Shown: positions 56,414 through 64,000 of the stretch, piece by piece
How positions within the stretch are numbered: position 1 is the stretch's first letter
Layout of the letters: each line of letters starts with the position of its first letter
Assembly: GCF_008370325.1 (NCBI RefSeq)
Contig: NZ_VNIP01000015.1
Coordinates: 156,964-220,963, forward strand
Source of the DNA: Martinezella tropici
GTDB lineage: Bacteria; Pseudomonadota; Alphaproteobacteria; Rhizobiales; Rhizobiaceae
Direction of reading: 5' to 3'
Length of the DNA: 64,000 nucleotides
Translations under genes and position numbers: made by a program
The notes under the pieces: model-generated
Database searches by the model: none
What the model saw: the letters and a program-made list of their open reading frames with translations, nothing else
What the model was told of the DNA's origin: nothing

Positions 56414-58320
56414 ACCTCCCTTTTCGCCCTTTCGAGCGTGCCGCTGCTGGATGTCCTGACGACATCGTCCTCCGGGCGAACCTGCAGATCGTAAAGCGCC
56501 TTGTATCGCCCTCCTGCGGCCAGAAGCTGCTCATGGGTGCCACGCTCGACGATCTCGCCATCCTCGATGAACAGGATCTGGTCGGCATGCATCAGCGAGC
56601 TCAGTCTATGGGCGACGATCAGCGTCACCCGATCCCGCGCGAAGCGCTTCATGGCGCTGCGGATGCGCTGCTCGGTTGCGGCGTCGATCGCCGCCGTGGA
56701 ATCGTCGAAGACCATGACGGCCGGCTTCAGCATCAACGTGCGGGCGATCGTCAGGCGCTGGCGCTGACCCCCGGATAGCGACACGCCGCGCTCGCCGACA
56801 ACCGTGGCGTAGCCGCCTGGCAGGCCGAGAATGTAATTATGAAGCTGTGCGGACTCGGCAGCGCGTTCGATGCGGGTTTCTTTCGCCCAGGGGTCGCCGT
56901 AGGCGATATTGTTCTCGATGCTTGTCGTGAACAGGAAGGAATCCTGCTGTACGACGGCAACGTTCTGCCGCAGCGATTGCAGCGTCGCCTTGCGGATATC
57001 CTGGCCGTCCAGCGTGATCTGCCCGGCCGTGACATCGTAAAAGCGCGGAATGAGGTGGGCGATGGTGGACTTGCCGCTGCCGGGCGGGCCGACGATGCCG
57101 ATCGTCTCGCCGCGCCGTGCCTCGAAACAGATATTCTTCAGCACCGGCCGCGTTTCCGAGCCGGGATAGTTGAAGTCGACATTCTCGAAACGCAGCGTAC
57201 CGTTGGTTACGACAAGTGGCTTGGCATCCGGCGCATCCTTGATGGGGATATCGAGATCCAGCAGCGCAAACAGGCGCGATCCGCATGTCGATGCGCGCGC
57301 AAAGGCATTCACCATCAGGCCGAGCTGGCGCACCGGCATCTGTAGAATGGTCATGAAGGTCAGGAACGAGGCCAGCGTGCCGACGCTGATCTCGCCCGCA
57401 ATGACCTTGAGGCCACCCAGCCAAAGCACGAGCCCCATCGACACGAAGAAGGAGAGGTTCATGGCGCTGGTATTGATAACGCGGATGCCGACACGCTTAT
57501 GGGCGAGGGAAAGCGCGCTGTGCGAGGCGCGGTCGAACTTCATGAGTTCATGCGCGTGCGCGGCGAAGGCGCGGACGACGCGGATGCCGCCGAGATTTTC
57601 CTCCATCACGCGCGTCAGCACCGAGAGCCGTTCCTGCAGGTCGAGCCAGGTCGAACGCAACCGCAACTGCGTGACGGAGGAACGCCATGCGACGAAAGGC
57701 ACGAAGCTCAGCGCTAGCAGGCCGAGCGCCACATCGGTCGATAGCAGCATATAGGCGCCGACGCCGATCAGCATGGTGAGCAACATCATGCGCACCAGCG
57801 CGGTCGAAAAATACATGCGCACGCCTTCGAGATCGAGCAGTCCGACGGTGATGAGATCGCCAGAATGGGCCTTGTCGTGGAAGCTGAAGGAGAGCTGCTG
57901 GATTTTTTCGTAACAGGCGAGGCGGAGCTCGTAGCCCATATGGTGGCCGACGGATTCACTGTAATAGTTCTGCACCATCGTGAACAGTCCGCGCAGGATG
58001 CTGACAACAAGCAGCAGCAGAGCCGTCGTCATCAAGGCATTTTCCGCGATCTGGCCGGCAACGCCACCGGCAATCGCCGTCTGCGTCTGGTCGACGGCTC
58101 GCCCCAAAAGCCTGGGGATTGTCAACTGCAACGTTGCAGCTACAAAAGTTGCCCCTATGGCAAAGCTTGTCTGCCAGGGGTGGCGCAGCGTCATATGGGT
58201 GATCCGGACGATCGTCGACAGGCCCTGGCCCCAGCCGACCGCGTTGATATGCGCGCGCGAAGCCAATGGCCGCGCCGCGTTTCTTGATGAATCGCTGCTC
58301 ACGCTTTTATCCAAGCACAA
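56410..58320 (-). CDS. ABC exporter half-transporter, degenerate Walker B (subunit 2)
   Basis: Partner half-transporter of 636 residues. It has a six-helix domain, Walker A GPPGSGKST, canonical signature LSGGQRQR, and Walker B VMVFDDSTAAID, where Asp replaces the catalytic Glu. Combined with the LSLGQ signature of its partner this makes one normal and one weak ATP site. The start is uncertain: TTG 58320 is the longest; GTG 58302 (SSDSSRN...) has a GGA nearby. The N-terminal 30 residues do not resemble the family, so a shorter protein is possible. Confidence 0.93.
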   Translation of the reverse strand: MCLDKSVSSDSSRNAARPLASRAHINAVGWGQGLSTIVRITHMTLRHPWQTSFAIGATFVAATLQLTIPRLLGRAVDQTQTAIAGGVAGQIAENALMTTALLLLVVSILRGLFTMVQNYYSESVGHHMGYELRLACYEKIQQLSFSFHDKAHSGDLITVGLLDLEGVRMYFSTALVRMMLLTMLIGVGAYMLLSTDVALGLLALSFVPFVAWRSSVTQLRLRSTWLDLQERLSVLTRVMEENLGGIRVVRAFAAHAHELMKFDRASHSALSLAHKRVGIRVINTSAMNLSFFVSMGLVLWLGGLKVIAGEISVGTLASFLTFMTILQMPVRQLGLMVNAFARASTCGSRLFALLDLDIPIKDAPDAKPLVVTNGTLRFENVDFNYPGSETRPVLKNICFEARRGETIGIVGPPGSGKSTIAHLIPRFYDVTAGQITLDGQDIRKATLQSLRQNVAVVQQDSFLFTTSIENNIAYGDPWAKETRIERAAESAQLHNYILGLPGGYATVVGERGVSLSGGQRQRLTIARTLMLKPAVMVFDDSTAAIDAATEQRIRSAMKRFARDRVTLIVAHRLSSLMHADQILFIEDGEIVERGTHEQLLAAGGRYKALYDLQVRPEDDVVRTSSSGTLERAKREV

Positions 58321-58529
58321 TTAAACGAGGCGGGCCCGCAGTCGGGTTCGTATCTCAGGGAAAGTATTGATAGGATGAATTTTGCCGATTCCGTGGCGAC
58401 GTTCAAGAGTCAATTGGTCACAAGTCCCGCGCGAACGTTAGATTGCGTGTTCAAAAAATAATCGATGACATGTCGGGATCGAAACCGGCGGGACGTCCTT
58501 CGGGCACCAAGCCAAAAAAGGAGGACATC

Positions 58530-59186
58530 ATGCGCAAGGTCATCGCAGCCACATTCATCAGCCTCGACGGCGTCATGCAGGCACCCGGCGGTCCGGATGA
58601 GGATCCGACCGGCGGTTTTGGGCATGGCGGCTGGGTATTTCCTTACTCCGACGAAGAAACCTTCAAGACACTCTTCGAAGTGTTCGAAAAGCCGTTCGAT
58701 CTACTGCTCGGACGCAAGACCTATGAAATTTTCGCCGCCTATTGGCCCTATATCGACAACGACAATCCGATCGCCGCTAAATTCAACAGCGTCACCAAAT
58801 ATGTTGCGACACGCGGCAACGGCGAACTGAAATGGAATAAGAGCCAATCCCTTGGCAAAGACGTCGTGTCGGCGATCAAGGAACTGAAAGCAGGCGAGGG
58901 GCCGGATCTCCTCATCCAGGGCAGCGGCGATTTCATTCAGACCTTGCTGCGCCACGGACTGATCGATGAATTCAACCTGATGATCTTTCCGCTTGTTCTG
59001 GGCGGCGGCAAGAAGCTCTTCGCCGGCGGGGCGATTCCCGCCGCGATGAAACTGCTGCGCACCCAGTCGTCTCCGACCGGGGTCATCTTTGCGACTTACC
59101 AGCCGGACGGTCCGGTGAAGACTGGTTCCTTCGTTGGGCCGGATCCGTCCGAAGAGGAGATCGAGCGCCGCAAGCGGTGGAAATAG
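58530..59186 (+). CDS. Dihydrofolate reductase family protein (RibD C-terminal type)
   Basis: Protein of 218 residues from ATG 58530, with AAAGGAGGA just upstream; the longer frame from 58443 is not supported. The fold is of the RibD/DHFR-like group: KVIAATFISLDGVMQAPGGPDED, FDLLLGRKTYEIFAAYWP, and GPDLLIQGSGDFIQTLLRHGLIDEFNLMIFPLVLGGGKKLF. Such proteins are common next to regulators; the substrate is not known, and true dihydrofolate reductase activity is unlikely. It is divergent from the exporter genes. Confidence 0.92.
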   Translation: MRKVIAATFISLDGVMQAPGGPDEDPTGGFGHGGWVFPYSDEETFKTLFEVFEKPFDLLLGRKTYEIFAAYWPYIDNDNPIAAKFNSVTKYVATRGNGELKWNKSQSLGKDVVSAIKELKAGEGPDLLIQGSGDFIQTLLRHGLIDEFNLMIFPLVLGGGKKLFAGGAIPAAMKLLRTQSSPTGVIFATYQPDGPVKTGSFVGPDPSEEEIERRKRWK

Positions 59187-59227
59187 ATAGTCGATGGTCG
59201 GGACGGTCGAACGATGCCTCGTCAGGA

Positions 59228-60118
59228 TTACATCGCTTGTTCGATCGTCTGAAATTCGCGAAGGGATTTCATGATTTCGCGAAGACCTTTCGTGAGATGC
59301 TTGTCCCGACGCAGCACCATGCCGAGTTGCCGAACGAGTCTTGGCCGGAGCGGCGACGTAACCAGCAGGTCAGACCTGTCGCGCCTCAGCGCCATGTCCG
59401 GGAGGATGGACCATCCGAGGCCCGCCGCGACCAGCTCCTTTATGGCCTCGACGCTGCCGAATTCCATGGCGGGCTCGGGGCGAGCCCCACCAGCCTGGAA
59501 CCAATCATCCGTGGCGCGACGCGTGTTGCCGCCTTCGTAAAAGAGCAGCGTCTTGTCCTTCATGAATTCCACATCAGGTCCGCCATCCGGCATCACGGTT
59601 CCCTTGGGCGCCACCGCCAGAAGCTCGTCGTCATGAAATGGCTCGACTTCGAGGGAACGGCCGGCGGCGGGCAGGGCGACCACCGCGAGGTCAAGCGCAT
59701 TGGCTTCGAGATCGCGCAGAATCTCCGCGATATTGCCGATGCGGACGATGATCTCGAGATCGGGCATGCGCTTCTTCACCATGGCAATGGCGCGGGGCAG
59801 CAGGTGGATCGAGGCCGTGCCGCCGCTGCCGATCCTCACGCGGCCGACCGATCCCTCGCGAAACGGCATCATCGCCTCTTCCGCCATGGAGCAGGCTTCG
59901 ATGATGCGGCGCGCATGCGGAAGCAGATCGACGCCCGCCGGCGATGGCTGCGCCCGCCGACCGACACGCTCGATCAGTTTCACGCCAAGACGCTGCTCCA
60001 GAAGCTTCACCTGCAGGCTGACGGCCGGTTGCGTCAGCCCGGCCTTATCGGCCGCAGCGGTGAAACTGCCGAGATCGACGACGCTGATAAAGGCGGCGAG
60101 CTGATCCAGATTGAGCAT
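59228..60118 (-). CDS. LysR family transcriptional regulator (divergent from DUF1127 gene)
   Basis: A 296-residue LTTR. The N-terminal helix-turn-helix is MLNLDQLAAFISVVDLGSFTAAADKAGLTQPAVSLQVKLLEQRLGVKLIER, and the effector domain starts near residue 90 (GRVRIGSGGTASIHLLP). A TTATG-N5-CATAA dyad lies 13 bases before its start and is a likely autoregulatory LysR box. It converges with the DHFR-like gene and is divergent from the DUF1127 gene. Confidence 0.93.
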   Translation of the reverse strand: MLNLDQLAAFISVVDLGSFTAAADKAGLTQPAVSLQVKLLEQRLGVKLIERVGRRAQPSPAGVDLLPHARRIIEACSMAEEAMMPFREGSVGRVRIGSGGTASIHLLPRAIAMVKKRMPDLEIIVRIGNIAEILRDLEANALDLAVVALPAAGRSLEVEPFHDDELLAVAPKGTVMPDGGPDVEFMKDKTLLFYEGGNTRRATDDWFQAGGARPEPAMEFGSVEAIKELVAAGLGWSILPDMALRRDRSDLLVTSPLRPRLVRQLGMVLRRDKHLTKGLREIMKSLREFQTIEQAM

Positions 60119-60130
60119 TAGAAGAATTCC

Positions 60131-60145
60131 TTATGGATTGCATAA
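60131..60145. promoter_or_regulatory. LysR-type box upstream of the LysR gene
   Basis: TTATG (60131-60135) and CATAA (60141-60145) with a five-base spacer form a perfect dyad of T-N11-A form. A further CATAAGCTTCAT-like half-site follows at 60150-60161. Confidence 0.6.
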
Positions 60146-60219
60146 AAATCATAAGCTTCATTCATTGCTAGCGCCAGTGCATCCTGATGCCGTGTTGATG
60201 CGGCTCAAGGAGCATGAAG

Positions 60220-60444
60220 ATGACGATCGATATCGATAGCGCAACGCGAGCAGCGGCTGGCGCGGGCAGGGAATGGCGAAAGCTGGGATTTCTTGGAGCT
60301 GCGCTCACGAAATTTCTGGCCTATCTCGAAAAGCGCGAAACAAGATGGGACCTGCGCGACCTGACCGACGATCAGCTTCGCGATATCGGCATGACGCGCG
60401 CCGAAGCGCGAACCGAGGTCAGCAAGTCGTGGTTCTGGGGCTGA
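60220..60444 (+). CDS. DUF1127 domain-containing small protein
   Basis: A 74-residue protein; ATG 60220 has AAGGAG seven bases upstream, whereas ATG 60214 is too close to it. The C-terminal DUF1127 helix pair reads RRETRWDLRDLTDDQLRDIGMTRAEARTEVSK in essence, with the Asp-Leu-rich ligand typical of the family (sequence here LRDLTDDQLRDIGMTR). Family members in Agrobacterium influence phosphate and carbon metabolism, often through RNA binding. It is divergent from a LysR gene. Confidence 0.88.
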   Translation: MTIDIDSATRAAAGAGREWRKLGFLGAALTKFLAYLEKRETRWDLRDLTDDQLRDIGMTRAEARTEVSKSWFWG

Positions 60445-60844
60445 ATGGCCCAGAGCTACGGGAAGGGAAAGTTCCGGAGAGGAGCCACATGACGCTGCTG
60501 CTCGCACCGACGGGATCTATGCAGGAGGTGAGCGTCGAAAGCGGATTTGGAAGAGTTCATGCAGTTGGCCAACAGGGTTTGACCAAGCAATTTCAAACGT
60601 CATCTCTGGCGCGCGCCGCAGATTGCGGCAGCAGGATCTGACCCTTGCCGCCGGCAGAGGCCGCGCTCCGGATGATCCCACCCTCAGTGCACAGCAATTA
60701 TGCCGTATGCGGCCCTTTTTGTGGCAGCGTTCTTCTTTCCGCCATAGAGTTGTCTGATCCATCGCCTTCCAAATTCAGCGGTGCCTTTCGGCTGCTGCCC
60801 GCCTTCCGCCCGGATCATCAATTCAGAGTACCAGATAGAGTTCC
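60445..60844. other. 400-base gap between the DUF1127 gene and D,D-carboxypeptidase
   Basis: No gene is firmly supported. One 50-codon frame (60489-60641, ATG with AGAGGAG upstream, protein starting MTLLLAPTGSMQEVSVESGF) could be a short gene but has no family likeness, so I only mention it. The rest probably holds the promoter for the carboxypeptidase. Confidence 0.45.
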
Positions 60845-61699
60845 ATGCTCAAGACAACTTCCTTGCTTCTCACCACGGCGCTTTCGGCCGTGTCTCTTCT
60901 TGGCAGTCTTTCGATAGCGCAGGCCGGTCAGGCAAGTTATGTCGTGGACGCGCGTAGCGGCCAGGTGCTGGAGGCATCGAATGAGAACGAGCTGAACTAT
61001 CCCGCATCGCTCACCAAGATGATGACGCTCTATCTCGCCTTCGAGGCGCTGCATGGCGGCCGCCTGACATGGGATCAGAAACTGACCATGTCGGCGAATG
61101 CCGAAGGCAAGGAACCCTTCAAATTCGCGATCGGTGCCGGCCGCAAGGTCACTGTGCGCGAAGCTATCGAAGGCATCGTCGTTCTGTCAGCTAATGACGC
61201 AGCCGTCGCGATTGCCGAGCAGCTTGGTGGCTCCGAGGAGAGCTTCGGCAGGATCATGACTGAGAAGGCGCATCAGCTTGGCATGAGCAGGACCGTCTTC
61301 AAAAATCCCTCTGGTCTGCCGGATCCGGAACAGGTCACGACCGCGCATGACATGGCAACGCTGGGCGTGGCGCTGATGCGCGACTTTCCGGATGAGTTCA
61401 AGCTCTTCTCGCTGCGCGGCATGAAGTTCCGCGGCATGAAGCTGCGCGGCCACAACAATCTCATGTATCGCTACGCCGGTGCCGACGGTATCAAGACCGG
61501 CTATACCGATGCCTCCGGCTATAATCTCGTGACGTCTGCAACCAAGAACGGCCGCCGCATTGTCGGCGTGGTCATGGGTGAGAAGACAGCCCAAATTCGC
61601 GACGACAAGATGGCAAGCCTTTTGGACACCTATCTGGCGCCGGTGGCGACGACAGCCACGGTATCGACGGGCGTCCCCAAGCAAAGCTCGGCGAACTGA
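60845..61699 (+). CDS. D-alanyl-D-alanine carboxypeptidase family protein
   Basis: Periplasmic penicillin-binding enzyme that trims peptidoglycan pentapeptides; 284 residues. The signal peptide ends near SIAQA. The catalytic triad motifs are S55-L-T-K58, S115-A-N117 and K217-T-G219, all intact. The protein is short: it stops just after the transpeptidase domain and lacks the C-terminal PBP5 beta domain and amphipathic anchor, so it is probably soluble. The start follows AGAGTTCC and is the first ATG. Confidence 0.93.
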   Translation: MLKTTSLLLTTALSAVSLLGSLSIAQAGQASYVVDARSGQVLEASNENELNYPASLTKMMTLYLAFEALHGGRLTWDQKLTMSANAEGKEPFKFAIGAGRKVTVREAIEGIVVLSANDAAVAIAEQLGGSEESFGRIMTEKAHQLGMSRTVFKNPSGLPDPEQVTTAHDMATLGVALMRDFPDEFKLFSLRGMKFRGMKLRGHNNLMYRYAGADGIKTGYTDASGYNLVTSATKNGRRIVGVVMGEKTAQIRDDKMASLLDTYLAPVATTATVSTGVPKQSSAN

Positions 61700-62163
61700 T
61701 TTCTGCCTGATTTCAGTGTCCAGCCTACCATTCACCTTTGGGCAGCTGACAAGAGGGTGGCTCCGTCCCGAAGTTGCTCCGCGGAGAAGCTGATCCCGCC
61801 GCATCATGCCTATCGTACAGGGTGAGGGGGCGGGTTTCTTCGTGCAAAAGCGCGATGCCCCCGACTGCGGCTTTCACTCAAGACATTTTCATGGTTGATC
61901 AGTGAGACGGCTCTCTCACAATCAATAGTCGAGCGGTGATTGCCGAACTGGCGGGCTGCCCTATGTCTACCGTTGCTCGTTCGCTGCGCTTGTCATGATT
62001 TGGTGGGAATCCGCGCCGAACTGCGAATTCGCGTAGGCGGAGATATCTGTTCCAGTTTGTTATCTCCGAAAATGAAGGATTCACCATTGGCCGCGACCGG
62101 TCTGGTGCTCCTCTGAAATCTCGCAAATATTTCAACGCATTAGGTCAAGTTTGGAGGGCCGGA
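61700..62163. other. 464-base gap with one hairpin; no gene recognised
   Basis: I see no supported gene. A minus-strand frame (61899-62135) lacks a ribosome site and known family. One hairpin has perfect arms CGGAGATA (62038-62045) and TATCTCCG (62061-62068). The stretch before the methyltransferase gene is probably its promoter. Confidence 0.55.
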
Positions 62164-62907
62164 ATGACGTATGATGATGCACGTTTGACGCGTGAGCGCG
62201 ACTTTCATAATGAACGCTTCGGTGCAGTGGAGGAGCGCAAGGAGGACTCGTTCTATTTCGCCGTAAAGGCCGCTGTGGACACCTATTGGCGACTGGTGAG
62301 GGCGGCTTGCCCCGAAAAGGAAGTGCTCGAATACGGGTGCTCGAACGGTATGAGCAGCATTGGTCTTGCGCACTCCGCCAAGCGGATCACCGGTATCGAC
62401 ATTTCGGACGTCGCCATTCAACAGGCCACGAATACGGCGGCTGGCCATGGAATCAACAACGTAGCCTTCCAGGTCGACAATGCGGAAGCTATGAGCCTGT
62501 CCTCGGCGGGTTTTGACGTTGTCTTCGGCAGCGGCATCCTGCACCACCTGGTCCTGGAGAAATCGCTTAGCGAGATCCGGCGTGTGCTGCGACCCGGCGG
62601 CAAGGCCTTCTTCTTCGAGCCACTCGGCCACAACCCCGTGATCAATCTCTATCGTAACCGGACGCCAGCCGCCCGCACGGTTGACGAGCATCCGCTCCTG
62701 AAATCCGACTTTGACATCGTGCGCAAATATTTCTCGAAGTGCGACCTGGAATTCTTCGGGCTTGCCTCACTTGCCTCCATCCCGTTTCGCAGGAGCCCGC
62801 TTGGCGCCGCTGTCCGGGGTACCGGCGAACAGATCGACAATCTGCTGCTCAAAATCCCGGGCATCAGATGGCAGGCCTGGATCGTCGTTATGACACTGGA
62901 GGCATGA
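62164..62907 (+). CDS. Class I SAM-dependent methyltransferase
   Basis: A 247-residue cytoplasmic methyltransferase. Motif I is VLEYGCSNGMSSIGL (residues about 54-68), a normal glycine-rich loop. RITGIDISDVAIQQA holds the acidic residue for SAM ribose. FDVVFGSGILHHL and EIRRVLRPGGKAFFFEPLGHNP are later motifs, and the C-terminal part is variable. GGAGGGCCGG precedes the ATG. The target (small molecule, lipid or sugar) cannot be read. It stands alone between two gaps, before the transposon-like ends. Confidence 0.92.
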   Translation: MTYDDARLTRERDFHNERFGAVEERKEDSFYFAVKAAVDTYWRLVRAACPEKEVLEYGCSNGMSSIGLAHSAKRITGIDISDVAIQQATNTAAGHGINNVAFQVDNAEAMSLSSAGFDVVFGSGILHHLVLEKSLSEIRRVLRPGGKAFFFEPLGHNPVINLYRNRTPAARTVDEHPLLKSDFDIVRKYFSKCDLEFFGLASLASIPFRRSPLGAAVRGTGEQIDNLLLKIPGIRWQAWIVVMTLEA

Positions 62908-62995
62908 GGGGCAGGCAGGCCTGTTCAATTGCGCAAAAGAGCAGGCCATTCCATTCTCAAGAAATCATGGCTGATGCTGTGTGTCTGTCGCACTT

Positions 62996-63024
62996 CATTG
63001 AGCGCCGCCAGATAATCTTGGATT
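62996..63024 (+). repeat. Left transposon-like inverted end
   Basis: A 29-base sequence starting CATTGAGCGCCGCCAGATAA that matches the reverse complement of 63926-63954 at 24 of 29 positions. Additional TTGGAT-type repeats follow at 63018, 63074 and 63096, like tandem transposase sites. Confidence 0.65.
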
Positions 63025-63439
63025 CAAAAGCATTGTTTTAGCTATGAAAATCAGAGATCTCGAAAGGACGATTTTGGATGCTGAAACGCATAATCCTGGA
63101 TCGGGGGCAGGATCGCATTGGAGCGACCGCAGAGGTTTGTTGGCACCGACCTTGCCATCGCGGCGGTCGAACGGGCGGAGCAGCGGGCTAGGAGCGCAAG
63201 GGTTATCCGCATCGCGCCACCGAAAGAGAATCTGGCGCGCCCGACCTTCGGCAGTTTCGCCCATATTCCTTGTCGTCGGCATCGAGGTTCGACTGAGGAG
63301 AGGGCGGCATTGGGCTTTTTGCACGACGGGCCTACGCCGGGGTTTACTCCGGTTTACCTAATCGCGGTGAACGCCTGGATGTGAGATACTGAATATGCGC
63401 AGATCACCCGATCTGCCTGATTGTTGAGGAGGATGTCCT
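63025..63439. other. 415-base region between the left inverted end and the GYD gene
   Basis: Several open frames exist on both strands (for example 63118-63384 plus, 62995-63324 minus), but none has a ribosome site or family likeness. I read it as decayed sequence or the passenger flank of a mobile element. I see no transposase in it. Confidence 0.5.
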
Positions 63440-63772
63440 ATGCCACTGTTCATAATCACAGGGTGCTATTCTGCCGCAGCAGCGAAGGGAATGATCGCCG
63501 ATCCATCGGACCGGGAAGCGGCGGCCCGTGCCATCATGGAAGCAGCAGGCGGGAAACAGCATTCTTTCTACGTCACGACCGGCGAAACCGACTGGATGAT
63601 AATCGCAGAATTCCCCGACGGTGTTGACCTGATCCCCGCGCTTCTTGTCGTCGGCGCATCGGGAGCAGTATCGAATATCAAAACCGTGCGAGCGTACACG
63701 GGTGCGGAATTCAAGGCCGCCCAAAAAAAGGCGGGCAAAATCGCATCTGCCTACAAAGCCCCGGCAAAATAA
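63440..63772 (+). CDS. GYD domain-containing protein
   Basis: A 110-residue soluble protein of the GYD family (ferredoxin-like alpha/beta fold). The ATG has AGGAGG seven bases upstream. The segment MPLFIITGCYSAAAAKGMIADPSDREAAARAIMEAAGGKQHSFYVTTGETDWMIIAEFPDG carries the usual core, and a basic Ala/Lys-rich tail follows. The family's biochemical role is unknown. It lies between transposon-like inverted ends. Confidence 0.88.
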   Translation: MPLFIITGCYSAAAAKGMIADPSDREAAARAIMEAAGGKQHSFYVTTGETDWMIIAEFPDGVDLIPALLVVGASGAVSNIKTVRAYTGAEFKAAQKKAGKIASAYKAPAK

Positions 63773-63925
63773 GCAGACCACTCGTTGAATTATCTTCGGC
63801 AGCGGATGTTCGATCCGCTGCCAGTTCGTTCCGGCATCGCCTGACAGGCGGAGAGGTCAGGCATTCGGGCAGGAGAGTACGTAAATCCAAAATTGTGGGT
63901 GCACAGTCCAAGAATACGTGACCAC

Positions 63926-63954
63926 AGTCCAAAATTATCTGGCGACGCTCAACA
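63926..63954 (-). repeat. Right transposon-like inverted end
   Basis: On the minus strand it starts TGTTGAGCGTCGCCAGATAA and is the partner of the left end at 62996. Repeats AGTCCAA/ATCCAA at 63885, 63906 and 63927 (21 bases apart) lie just inside, as at many transposon ends. Confidence 0.65.
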
Positions 63955-64000
63955 GGACATTCTAACTTTGCGGCTACACACAATGTGGCGGATGAGTTGG

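Larger units (their letters stand above)
62996..63954. mobile_element. Candidate non-autonomous mobile element carrying a GYD gene
   Basis: About 0.96 kb bounded by the two inverted ends, whose internal TTGGA-type repeats face inward. It has no recognisable transposase; the only clear gene inside is the GYD-domain protein. No target-site duplication is obvious at either side, so it may be a deleted remnant, or two unrelated ends. Confidence 0.45.

Noticed and set aside
60489..60641. 50-codon ORF after the DUF1127 gene
   Set aside because: It has a fair ribosome site, but no family and no conserved neighbour; too weak to list as a gene.
61899..62135. 78-codon minus-strand frame in the gap before the methyltransferase
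   Set aside because: No ribosome site, no family, and a hairpin lies in the same interval.
1..64000. tRNA, rRNA or CRISPR array
   Set aside because: I saw no cloverleaf with GTTCRANNC and CCA-type ends, no rRNA-like sequence and no regularly spaced repeats with spacers. A tRNA search tool should confirm.

Overview
The window looks like chromosomal DNA of a Rhizobium or close Rhizobiaceae relative. The evidence is: GC-rich coding sequence with long antisense shadow frames; a LexA box of the alphaproteobacterial GAAC-N7-GAAC type; an intergenic palindromic repeat that I recognise as a rhizobial mosaic element; a glnB-glnA pair; an invasion-associated-locus-B protein; and the block uvrA-ssb-marC-gyrA ... 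coaD-ppi-ppi-queA-tgt. I identified the organism from the sequence alone and could not pin down the species. I saw no rRNA, tRNA or CRISPR.

Layout. 1-4.6 kb: a BMP-type (nucleoside/purine-like) ABC importer in the order ATPase (cut by the window edge), two permeases, binding protein. 4.7-10.1 kb: a CUT2 sugar importer closely resembling YtfQ-YtfR-YtfT-YjfF (galactofuranose), followed by a FadR-type GntR regulator. 10.2-13.5 kb: glmU and glmS, which make UDP-GlcNAc precursors. 13.6-16.1 kb: a DUF502 membrane protein and a secreted phytase-like protein with a good Pho box. 16.1-22.2 kb: recG on the minus strand, then divergently sdhE and mfd (overlapping). 22.2-25.5 kb: an accessory stretch holding a palindrome, a TPR protein, an unrecognised protein on the opposite strand, ridA and a TetR regulator with three evenly spaced operators. 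25.6-28.2 kb: a FrnE-like DsbA protein and an orphan peptide-binding protein. 28.4-31.6 kb: an IalB protein, hspQ and the glnB-glnA operon. 31.9-37.2 kb: nnr, a DUF72 gene and uvrA. 37.4-40.8 kb: ssb, then a hydrolase/LysR pair bounded by a decayed second copy of the ssb 3' end, then marC. 41.0-44.9 kb: gyrA and an epimerase. 45.0-45.8 kb: three very small membrane-type proteins on the minus strand, two of them under 60 codons. 45.9-50.1 kb: coaD, two cyclophilins, queA, tgt and a 48-codon ORF coupled to tgt. 50.4-53.8 kb: a SleB-like lipoprotein, a RIME-like repeat, a DUF4864 protein, a FabF-type synthase and an HxlR regulator with a 25-bp operator. 53.9-58.3 kb: an FMN reductase and a heterodimeric ABC exporter. 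58.5-64 kb: a DHFR-like protein, a LysR/DUF1127 pair, a D,D-carboxypeptidase, a methyltransferase, and a GYD-domain gene lying between inverted, transposon-like ends.

How the parts fit. Most of the window is core housekeeping: DNA repair and topology (recG, mfd, uvrA, ssb, gyrA), cell-wall precursors and remodelling (glmU, glmS, SleB-like, D,D-carboxypeptidase), nitrogen assimilation (glnB, glnA), queuosine (queA, tgt) and metabolite repair (nnr, ridA). The most unusual parts are the duplicated ssb tail that brackets a hydrolase/LysR cassette, the GYD gene between transposon-like ends with no transposase, the tiny-protein cluster, the tgt product lacking two expected zinc-ligand cysteines, and several well-defined operators. 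I did not find a convincing wholly new multi-gene system.
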